Shown here piece by piece: positions 1-4,725 of a stretch of 5,938 nt of DNA. Source of the DNA: Kiritimatiellia bacterium (GTDB lineage Bacteria > Verrucomicrobiota > Kiritimatiellia > UBA8416 > SLMC01); contig SLMC01000274.1 in the NCBI GenBank assembly GCA_007133745.1, forward strand, positions 1 to 5,938. Direction: 5' to 3'. Position 1 is the stretch's first letter. The number at the start of each line of letters is the position of its first letter. Under the pieces are notes generated by a model. The model was not told where the DNA came from and searched no databases. It was given only the letters and a program-made list of their open reading frames with translations. The position numbers and the translations under genes were made by a program.

Positions 1-1
1 C

Positions 2-1594
2 CGTCGGCGCAAAGGCCTCCTGTTCCAGGTGTTGGGCCTGGCGACACTGTGGCTACAACAGATCATGGCCCTGATCCAGCGTCGGCGCATGGCCCGCGCG
101 CTGCGGAACCTGGCCCGCGAAGTCGCCCGCCATAACCTGTCGGTCTTCGGCATGAAGGTCTGGTACGGGGAAGCCTTCTTCTGGGCCAAATACCTGGCGC
201 ATGAAATCCGGCGGCGTTCGCCGGAAACGCTGATTGTCGCCGGCGGCTATCATGCCACGCTGTACGAGGAGGATTTCCTCAAGCACAGCCCGTTCGATCT
301 GGCCGTGATCGGCGAAGGCGAAGCCGCGCTGAGCCGCATTCTGGACGCGGCGGACGCGTCGCAAGGACAGGGCCGCGCCGTCTTGCAGGCGCTGCTGCGC
401 GAACGAATCGCGGACGGCACGCTGACCAATGTGGTGTGGCGCGACGGCTCGGCCATCCGCAAGACGGCCAAGCATGCCGGCGCCATCGACGAGCGGCGCG
501 TGCCGGTCTATGGCGACACAAACGGCAAGGTTCGGTTGCACGTGCTGCTGGAAAGCTCCGGCTGCGCCTGGGGCAAGTGCAGCTTCTGCGTACACCAGCA
601 TCTCGAACCCGACTACGTCAAGCGCAAGGTGGACCGAATCGTGGACGAGATTCGGCTCATGCGCGAGCAGGGCATCGGCCTGTTCCGGTTCGCCGGCTCG
701 GATACGCCGCCCGATTTCGGGGAAGCCATCGCGCGCGGCATTCTCGATGCCGGTCTGCGTATCGAGTACGCCATGGGCAGCCGCGCGCGGCCGAACGCGA
801 AGGACCCCGAGGTCTTCGCGGATTTGTCGGAAAAATACGCGCTCATGATCCGGTCCGGTCTGCGCGCGGTCTTCATCGGCGGCGAGACCGGCCACGACGG
901 CGTGAACGAGCAGGTCATGAACAAGGGCCTGACCCGCGAGGACCTGGTCTGGACGATCAAGGCGCTGCGAGAAGCCGAGCGAAAGGCGGGCCATGCCGTG
1001 GACATTGCTTTGGCCATGATCTATCCCACGCCGCTGATCGAGGGCGCGACCGACGCGGATGTTATGGCCGCCAATCTCGACCTGATTCGCGAGGCGCGGC
1101 CGAACTCGGTGATGGTCACGCCGCCCGGCCTGTTCAAGAACAGCGAATGGTTCGCGCGCGCCGAGGAGTTCGGGTTCGCGCTGGGCGAGCGGTTCGTGCC
1201 GGAGATGATGGAATACGAGTACGTGCTCTACAAGCCGCCGGAACTGTGGCCGACCTTGGGCATTCGGCACGAGGGCCGCGATTTCGTCGAGCTGCTCCGG
1301 CTCTGCGGCACGATGCGCTCGGCCATCGAGAAACTCGGCGTGCCGACCGATCTCTCCGACGAGCATTTCCTGATGGCGCGCGCCTGCGGCTACGAAGGCG
1401 CCGAGGGCATCCGCGCCTTCAAACGCGAGACGCTGGCCGACATCGTCTCCTGCGACTACCGCCTGCTCGGCACGCTCTGCGAACGCGCCAACGCCTATAG
1501 CCGCCATCTCGCGGAATCCGCCGCCGAACCCGATTTGGCTGCCGATCCGGCCGCCGAACCCGCTGTCGGCCTCCCGCGCTGGGCCGCGGTGTGA
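2..1594 (+). CDS. B12-binding-type radical SAM protein, 5' end cut off by the window
   Basis: This is probably a cobalamin-dependent class B radical SAM enzyme; the reaction and substrate cannot be read from the sequence. The frame is open from base 2. The first usable start codon in the window, a GTG at 29, lies inside the B12-binding fold, so the true start is upstream. Numbering from that GTG, residues 35-110 look like the second half of a B12-binding Rossmann domain (GGYH at 72-75, GEGE at 95-98). The usual DxHxxG motif would lie upstream and is not visible. The [4Fe-4S] cysteines are Cys179, Cys184 and Cys187, spaced CX4CX2C, one residue longer than the canonical CX3CX2C. GSDTPPDFG (223-231) and GGETGHDGVNE (284-294) fit later barrel strands. 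Residues 497-521 are an Ala/Pro/Asp-rich tail in which GCCGCCGAACCC occurs twice, 30 nt apart (1520-1531 and 1550-1561). The gene ends at TGA 1592-1594 and is convergent with the sigma gene. The family call is strong; the function is unknown. Confidence 0.88.
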   Translation, partial: RRRKGLLFQVLGLATLWLQQIMALIQRRRMARALRNLAREVARHNLSVFGMKVWYGEAFFWAKYLAHEIRRRSPETLIVAGGYHATLYEEDFLKHSPFDLAVIGEGEAALSRILDAADASQGQGRAVLQALLRERIADGTLTNVVWRDGSAIRKTAKHAGAIDERRVPVYGDTNGKVRLHVLLESSGCAWGKCSFCVHQHLEPDYVKRKVDRIVDEIRLMREQGIGLFRFAGSDTPPDFGEAIARGILDAGLRIEYAMGSRARPNAKDPEVFADLSEKYALMIRSGLRAVFIGGETGHDGVNEQVMNKGLTREDLVWTIKALREAERKAGHAVDIALAMIYPTPLIEGATDADVMAANLDLIREARPNSVMVTPPGLFKNSEWFARAEEFGFALGERFVPEMMEYEYVLYKPPELWPTLGIRHEGRDFVELLRLCGTMRSAIEKLGVPTDLSDEHFLMARACGYEGAEGIRAFKRETLADIVSCDYRLLGTLCERANAYSRHLAESAAEPDLAADPAAEPAVGLPRWAAV

Positions 1595-1608
1595 GCCGTG
1601 GCGGGAGG
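1570..1608. terminator. Inverted repeat spanning the stop codon of the radical SAM gene; weak terminator candidate
   Basis: CCTCCCGC at 1570-1577 is exactly complementary to GCGGGAGG at 1601-1608. The 23-nt loop contains the TGA stop. No T-run follows on the plus strand, so it does not look like a classic intrinsic terminator. It may simply be an overlap of GC-rich coding sequence with the G-rich repeat that follows. Confidence 0.25.
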
Positions 1609-1610
1609 GG

Positions 1611-1650
1611 AGAGTGTGGGGGTGTGTGAGTGTGTGAGTGTGGGGAGGGG
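1611..1650. repeat. GT-rich low-complexity repeat (GTGTGAG units), G-tract rich
   Basis: This tract is made of GTGTGTGAG/GTGTGAGTGTG units flanked by G-runs: GGGAGGGG at 1603-1610, GGGGG at 1618-1622 and GGGGAGGGG at 1642-1650. The 15-mer GGGTGTGTGAGTGTG at 1620-1634 has an exact reverse complement at 2101-2115, at the other end of the same gap. Related tracts lie at 3843-3880. Frames crossing it translate into Thr/His strings, a sign of non-coding repeat. The G-runs could permit a G-quadruplex, but the last loop (about 19 nt) is longer than usual. Its function is unknown. Confidence 0.7.
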
Positions 1651-1652
1651 AG

Positions 1653-1680
1653 AAGCAAAGAGCATAGGGCATAGAGCGTA
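1653..1680. repeat. Four-unit tandem array with 7-bp period
   Basis: On the plus strand the units are AAGCAAA, GAGCATA, GGGCATA and GAGCGTA. Read on the minus strand they follow TAtGCyC with small changes. The array directly follows the GT-rich tract. Short period-7 arrays like this occur as drifting intergenic repeats in several bacterial lineages. No gene or RNA structure is evident here. Confidence 0.5.
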
Positions 1681-1683
1681 GAA

Positions 1684-1747
1684 CGGCGACAAGTAGGCGC
1701 CGAAAAGGGAGTTGCCAGTGCCAATTATCATCCCGCTTGTCCCGCCG
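1684..1747. repeat. Imperfect inverted repeat in the convergent gap
   Basis: CGGCGACAAG (1684-1693) pairs with CTTGTCCCGCCG (1736-1747) apart from a two-base bulge. The 42 nt between them are unremarkable. It could be a weak hairpin near the 3' end of either convergent transcript. The evidence is the pairing alone. Confidence 0.25.
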
Positions 1748-1770
1748 TAGTTATTCTTACGAAGGCGGAA

Positions 1771-1875
1771 GCGAAGTCGAGAGATCTCGCCTGCCTGCCG
1801 GCAGGCAGGGCGGAACGCCGCGAAATAAAGGTTTTTGCGAAGCGAGATTCCTCGCAGGCTCGGAATGACAGAGCG
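1771..1875. repeat. Dispersed palindromic intergenic repeat of the 'CHSERSEES' type
   Basis: The block contains a perfect 20-bp palindrome at 1790-1809 (CCTGCCTGCC joined to GGCAGGCAGG). Two near-identical 19-20-nt copies, 1771-1790 and 1837-1855, share GCGAAG..CGAGA..TCGC, and the block ends with CTCGGAATGACAGAG (1859-1873). Its minus-strand frames read CHSEPARNLASQ and PACRQAG. From general knowledge, these are typical spurious peptides made by a repeat common in intergenic DNA of many uncultured bacteria. It carries no transposase, so it would have to be a non-autonomous or structural repeat. Recognition of the family is from memory, not from a search. Confidence 0.65.
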
Positions 1876-1912
1876 TAGCAAACCCTTTTCGGACAGGCTC
1901 TAGGTCCCTGCC

Positions 1913-1948
1913 GTCAACAGGGTCGGCAAGGTCAATGAAGTCAACAAG
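1913..1948. repeat. Four-unit tandem array with 9-bp period
   Basis: The units are GTCAACAGG, GTCGGCAAG, GTCAATGAA and GTCAACAAG, each starting with GTC and mostly purine-ended. The minus strand would translate as a three-residue period (LVD-FID-LAD-PVD). No start codon, ribosome-binding site or coding continuity supports a gene, so it is called a non-coding microrepeat. Confidence 0.5.
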
Positions 1949-1949
1949 A

Positions 1950-1985
1950 TCCCACAGGGATCCCACAGGGACAGACCCGTTATCG
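1950..1985. repeat. Two-copy 11-bp tandem repeat running into a dispersed GGGACAsACCCGTTATCG motif
   Basis: TCCCACAGGGA occurs twice in tandem at 1950-1960 and 1961-1971. The second copy runs into GGGACAGACCCGTTATCG (1968-1985), which matches 5749-5766 at 17 of 18 bases. The 15-mer CCACAGGGACAGACC (1963-1977) has an exact reverse complement at 5852-5866. The same short motifs therefore occur at both non-coding ends of this locus, in direct and inverted orientation. Confidence 0.6.
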
Positions 1986-1994
1986 TGGGCTTTC

Positions 1995-2056
1995 ATCGTT
2001 GTCTCGATCATTATCTTGATCTTCGTCCTCTTTATCGTTGTCTCGATCATTATCTT
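1995..2056. repeat. Exact 23-bp direct repeat, 39-bp period, in ATC/GTC-rich sequence
   Basis: Positions 1995-2017 and 2034-2056 are identical over 23 nt (core TCGTTGTCTCGATCATTATC), 39 nt apart. GGATTGAGAC near 2084-2093 is an imperfect inverted echo of the GTCTCGATCA core. The period of 39 is a multiple of three and both strands stay open across it, giving spurious peptides such as IKIMIETT on the minus strand. No coding signal is seen. Confidence 0.6.
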
Positions 2057-2094
2057 TATCGTCATCGACAAAGATCGGGACAAGGATTGAGACG

Positions 2095-2120
2095 ACCCCC
2101 CACACTCACACACCCACATA
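2095..2120. repeat. AC-rich low-complexity repeat, inverted partner of 1611-1650
   Basis: CACACTCACACACCC at 2101-2115 is the exact reverse complement of 1620-1634, and the flanking C-run matches the G-runs there. The pair brackets about 470 bp of mixed repeats lying between the two convergent genes. The stretch from 2121 to the sigma-gene stop at 2184 shows nothing recognisable. Confidence 0.55.
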
Positions 2121-2183
2121 CAACGTACGGCATTTCAAAGCGCCGGATCGGATCCCAAACAGCGTTGTCCAAGCGCCCTGGGG

Positions 2184-3680
2184 TCAGTCGTAGAATCTTA
2201 CCGTAACTTGTTTCTGCGCCAAACCCGGCTCGATGTGAGGCAGCGCTACCGTTCCCTTTCTTTTATCGGGCGGCACGGATTCGATAGCTTCGAAATAGCG
2301 GCTCAAATCGGGAACCTGCTCCGACGCGATGGCGCGCACGGTCAGGTCGTCAAGGTGGAAACGCCCGCGCGCCATCACACTGAGTCTGCTGGCGGGCAAA
2401 GGTTTTTGCAGCATCAGCGAATGCGGTTTGCCGTCTATTTCCATATAGACGAAATCCTCGGTCGCGTATTCGACGACTCGGCGCCACGGTCCGGCATCTC
2501 CTGCAAAATTCGGCGCATCGCCCAGTCCGTGGAATAAGGCTTTCATGCGGTGTGGCGTCCATGACGCGAAGACAACGGTATCCAAACCCTTTGTCTTGCG
2601 TGCCCGATGAAAGGCCTGTGTCAGCAACGGCCGGGCGCGATAGGAAATTTCGATAGGAAAGCGGCGTGGAAACTCCGGCAAAACGACCTGAAACAGGTCG
2701 CTAACGATTTCCATGCCGCCGGACCCGTCCCACCCGGATTGCGCGACATGGCGCCATTCGCCATCGACCACATGCAAGCCCTGCGTAGCGTCGGGCGCGT
2801 CGAAATGCCAATAGGCCAGCATTTCGCCGTACCGCATAGGATCGGCAACGGGAACGGGCATGGGATTGGCCGGAGTCCTATCGGATCGTCCAATCCAAAC
2901 GGCAGCCGCCAAGCCGCCCGCCACCGCCAGACCCGCCACGCCAACAGCCCTGATACGGACGGACGGCAACGATCGCGGACGAGCATCCACCGGTAAAGCC
3001 GCCTGAGCCGTTCGACTCAAGGCCGACAATGTTCGCGTCAAACGTACCGGCGCGGGCGACAGGGAAACGGACCGCAGCGAGGGCAGGATCATGGCGGACG
3101 GCACAACTAGCCCTGTGCGGGCCAGGTTGGCGCGCAAAAGGGTCAGCCCGCGCTTGGCCTGCGCGCGCAACGTGCCTTCAGTCACATCAAGAATACGGGA
3201 TACGTCCCGATAGGGCATGCCTTCGTAATGATGCAGCCATATCGGCATGCGGTATTTCGACGGAAGCCGCTCCAACGCCTTCCTGACGCCCTCGATCCAT
3301 TCCTCGGCAACACCGTCCTGCGCAGGCTTGGCCGTCATCGCCAGCCATTCGTCCTCTTCGGCGCGAATCTTTTCGCGCCGACGGCGCCGAACGGCCGATT
3401 TCACAAACGTTCGACAGGCGCTGACAACGATTTTCATGATCCAAACCTTGACCCCCGCCCCGCCGCGATAGGTTTTGGCGTCTCTCATCACGCGAAGAAA
3501 CGCCGCCTGCACGACATCTTCGGCTTCCGAAGCGTTGTTGAGAAAACGGCAGGCGATCTGATACGCGAAATCGGCATGGCGGCGGAACAGCGTATCGAGC
3601 GCCTCGCCATCTTCGAATTCCGCATAGCGCCGGATCAGCGTCGCATCGTCAGGCTCGACCGGCAAGGTATTGTCGCTCAT
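2184..3680 (-). CDS. ECF sigma factor fused to a transmembrane helix and an extracytoplasmic lectin-like domain
   Basis: This encodes a 498-residue one-piece transmembrane sigma factor. Residues 28-95 are sigma region 2 (EDVVQAAFLRVMRDA near 53-67, then a basic patch RRRRREK). Residues 131-189 are region 4, with LPSKYRMPIWLHHYEGMPYR and the helix-turn-helix ISRILDVTEGTL-like segment (here DVSRILDVTEGTL). About 55 linker residues follow, then a hydrophobic helix at 244-264 preceded by Arg residues, which fits a cytoplasmic N-terminus. Residues 285-460 start with YWHFDAP, contain WDGSGGMEI and end with FHLDDLTVRAI. They look like a LamG/concanavalin-like jelly roll that could bind carbohydrate, but this is a fold guess. 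Typical ECF factors are about 170-200 residues and have a separate anti-sigma, which is absent here. The ATG at 3680 is chosen because AAAGGA lies 8 nt upstream; the ATG at 3689 would have no spacing. The open frame up to 3917 is repeat sequence. The gene is divergent from the acyltransferase operon. Confidence 0.85.
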   Translation of the reverse strand: MSDNTLPVEPDDATLIRRYAEFEDGEALDTLFRRHADFAYQIACRFLNNASEAEDVVQAAFLRVMRDAKTYRGGAGVKVWIMKIVVSACRTFVKSAVRRRRREKIRAEEDEWLAMTAKPAQDGVAEEWIEGVRKALERLPSKYRMPIWLHHYEGMPYRDVSRILDVTEGTLRAQAKRGLTLLRANLARTGLVVPSAMILPSLRSVSLSPAPVRLTRTLSALSRTAQAALPVDARPRSLPSVRIRAVGVAGLAVAGGLAAAVWIGRSDRTPANPMPVPVADPMRYGEMLAYWHFDAPDATQGLHVVDGEWRHVAQSGWDGSGGMEIVSDLFQVVLPEFPRRFPIEISYRARPLLTQAFHRARKTKGLDTVVFASWTPHRMKALFHGLGDAPNFAGDAGPWRRVVEYATEDFVYMEIDGKPHSLMLQKPLPASRLSVMARGRFHLDDLTVRAIASEQVPDLSRYFEAIESVPPDKRKGTVALPHIEPGLAQKQVTVRFYD

Positions 3681-3688
3681 CTCAGCCA

Positions 3689-3694
3689 TCCTTT
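3689..3694 (-). promoter_or_regulatory. Shine-Dalgarno site that sets the sigma-factor start
   Basis: On the minus strand AAAGGA ends 8 nt before the ATG at 3680-3678. The alternative ATG three codons upstream (3689-3687) would overlap this site. The start at 3680, giving MSDNTLPVEPDD, is therefore preferred. Confidence 0.55.
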
Positions 3695-3726
3695 CGTGCT
3701 TGTCTATTCGCAATATAGCCGCCGCT

Positions 3727-3755
3727 ACCATAGATGCCGTTACAAAATAAATCAA
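3727..3755 (-). promoter_or_regulatory. Possible housekeeping-type promoter for the sigma gene
   Basis: On the minus strand TTGATT (3755-3750) is separated by 17 nt from TATGGT (3732-3727). Each hexamer matches the sigma-70 consensus at four of six bases. Transcription would start near 3720, giving a leader of about 40 nt. The -35 element lies inside the AT-rich inverted repeat, so binding there could control it. The match is weak. Confidence 0.3.
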
Positions 3756-3768
3756 ATTTAATGTAACG
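3738..3768. promoter_or_regulatory. 31-bp AT-rich inverted repeat between divergent genes: operator or paired ECF promoter elements
   Basis: CGTTACA (3738-3744) and TGTAACG (3762-3768) are perfect 7-bp inverted arms around a 17-nt spacer that is all A or T except one C. The AT-rich island stands out against GC-rich surroundings and sits between the sigma gene and the acyltransferase operon. TGTAAC reads outward on both strands, and the AAC core is typical of ECF -35 elements. On the plus strand a CGTC follows 14 nt after AAC, a slightly short spacing. It may be an autoregulatory site, an operator for another regulator, or a simple hairpin. Confidence 0.45.
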
Positions 3769-3840
3769 CACCGCGCAACGGCGTCGGCTGTACCGCAAAC
3801 ACGTAAAAGGCGAGGACCGGAAGACATTGGAGGCGTGATT

Positions 3841-3918
3841 GTTTGTGAGTGTGTGAGCGTGTGGGTGGGTGTTTGTGGTGAAAATTCACATACTCCCAAA
3901 CCCACATACCCACACACT
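3841..3918. repeat. GT-rich/AC-rich imperfect inverted repeat in the 5' region of the acyltransferase operon
   Basis: The left side (3843-3880) is GT-rich and the right side (3890-3917) AC-rich. GTGTGGGT (3859-3866) pairs with ACCCACAC (3908-3915), and the centre is GTGAA-AA-TTCAC (3878-3889). Base composition matches the repeats in the gap at 1611-1650 and 2095-2120, so this is the same repeat family, here with both arms close together. In the operon leader it could form a long hairpin; no function is proven. Confidence 0.55.
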
Positions 3919-3924
3919 TGGGTT

Positions 3925-3940
3925 GCGGGCGACAGCCCGC
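3925..3940 (+). promoter_or_regulatory. GC hairpin just upstream of the acyltransferase Shine-Dalgarno
   Basis: GCGGGC (3925-3930) and GCCCGC (3935-3940) form a perfect 6-bp stem with a GACA loop, ending 3 nt before the Shine-Dalgarno sequence. A palindrome CCTTAAGG (3940-3947) overlaps that site. The hairpin could stabilise the mRNA 5' end or affect ribosome access. No T-run follows, so it is not a terminator. Confidence 0.4.
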
Positions 3941-3943
3941 CTT

Positions 3944-3950
3944 AAGGAGG
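3944..3950 (+). promoter_or_regulatory. Strong Shine-Dalgarno site of the acyltransferase gene
   Basis: AAGGAGG lies 7 nt before the ATG at 3958. It is a near-perfect match to the anti-SD and fixes the start codon. Confidence 0.8.
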
Positions 3951-3957
3951 CATAGCC

Positions 3958-4725
3958 ATGAAATTCAACTGGACCGATCTGTTGGGAATTCCTGTCGCCC
4001 TGCTGCTGTTGGGCGCAAGCGTCGGAGCGGCATGCCATGGGGTCGTTTATTTACCGACTGAAAACGACGCAATCGTTTTCGCCGCCTTTGTCTCCGGGAC
4101 GTTGGCCTTATACAATGTGCTGACGCTGCTCTATTTGCGCTTGCTTAATGCAGTCATTCCCGCGCGAGCGGGCGAATACGACATGGAGGCGGGTCAGTTC
4201 AACCTGTGGAAGCATGGCGATGTTGTGCGTATGCTGGGCACATCGTTCCTAAGCTGGCTCTGCCCGGGGTTTTGCAGGGTACTCTTCCACAAGTTGTGCG
4301 GGGTTCACGCAGGAAAAGGGGTTGTCATCGCGCCCGGCGCGCAGATTTTGGACCCGACCATGACGCGGATTGGCGCGCATGTTGTCGTGGGACGCAACGC
4401 CATGATCACCGCGCATGCCATCGCCAACGGACGTTTTTCCCTGCATCCGATCACGATACGAACAGGCGCGACCGTGGGTGTCAACGTTGTTCTCATGCCA
4501 GGCACGGATGTGGGGGAAGACGCCGTGGTCGCTTCAGGCGCGGTCGTCCCGATGCGCACGCGCATTCCAGCGGGAGAGATTTGGGGCGGGATTCCCGCGC
4601 GCCCGCTACGCAAAACGAAAATCGGCGTCAGCTTTCATGAAACGGACAATGAAACGGCTCAACGCGCTCTTAGGCGCGCAGCAACAACAAACAAGGAGGC
4701 AAAACCATGCTATCCAAACTTTTAG
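3958..4725 (+). CDS. Membrane-anchored left-handed beta-helix (hexapeptide repeat) acyltransferase
   Basis: This 255-residue protein probably transfers an acetyl or other acyl group from a CoA or carrier donor to an envelope, polysaccharide or metabolite acceptor at the inner face of the membrane. Residues 8-30 and 37-61 are hydrophobic and likely membrane helices. A conserved-looking linker EYDMEAGQFNLWKH (73-86) leads into the hexapeptide repeats at about 116-218: IGAHVVVGRNA, ITIRTGATVGVNVVLMPG, VGEDAVVASGAVV, then the typical ending WGGIPARPLR (209-218). His153 in TAHAI is the best candidate for the catalytic or structural His. This layout is known from WcaF-like O-acetyltransferases and from Pls-type terminal domains of peptide synthetases. 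Start ATG 3958 follows a strong Shine-Dalgarno. The 3' end overlaps the next gene by 19 bp, implying translational coupling. The acceptor is unknown. Confidence 0.87.
   Translation: MKFNWTDLLGIPVALLLLGASVGAACHGVVYLPTENDAIVFAAFVSGTLALYNVLTLLYLRLLNAVIPARAGEYDMEAGQFNLWKHGDVVRMLGTSFLSWLCPGFCRVLFHKLCGVHAGKGVVIAPGAQILDPTMTRIGAHVVVGRNAMITAHAIANGRFSLHPITIRTGATVGVNVVLMPGTDVGEDAVVASGAVVPMRTRIPAGEIWGGIPARPLRKTKIGVSFHETDNETAQRALRRAATTNKEAKPCYPNF
4693..4699 (+). promoter_or_regulatory. Shine-Dalgarno site of the SPASM gene, inside the acyltransferase gene
   Basis: AAGGAGG lies 7 nt before the ATG at 4707, within the last codons of the upstream gene. It has the same motif and spacing as the first gene of the pair. 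It fixes the start and supports coupled translation. Confidence 0.75.

Noticed and set aside
53..1672. Long antisense open frame (539 codons) opposite the radical SAM gene
   Set aside because: It is a shadow produced by GC-rich third positions. Its protein is Arg/Ala/Gly-rich without family motifs, and its first codons come from the GT-rich repeat.
1495..1881. Minus-strand open frame across the dispersed repeat
   Set aside because: Its peptide contains PACRQAG and similar strings typical of the palindromic repeat and runs into the 3' end of the radical SAM gene on the wrong strand.
1913..2056. Possible CRISPR array
   Set aside because: Repeat units are short (9-23 nt), of different families, without regular unique spacers, and no cas gene is present.
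1757..2119. Minus-strand open frame with IKIMIETT and LVDFIDLADPVD periodic peptides
   Set aside because: The periodicity comes from nucleotide repeats with periods of 9 and 39. No ribosome-binding site or domain is present.
3681..3917. N-terminal extension of the sigma-factor frame to 3917
   Set aside because: The extension translates the AC-rich repeat (Thr/His strings) and the control region, lacks a Shine-Dalgarno site, and would bury the inverted repeat. The start at 3680 fits the ECF family.
3679..3957. Hidden RiPP precursor peptide gene next to the SPASM enzyme
   Set aside because: No short frame with a ribosome-binding site and a leader-core pattern was found here or in 5679-5938. 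A precursor outside the window is still possible.
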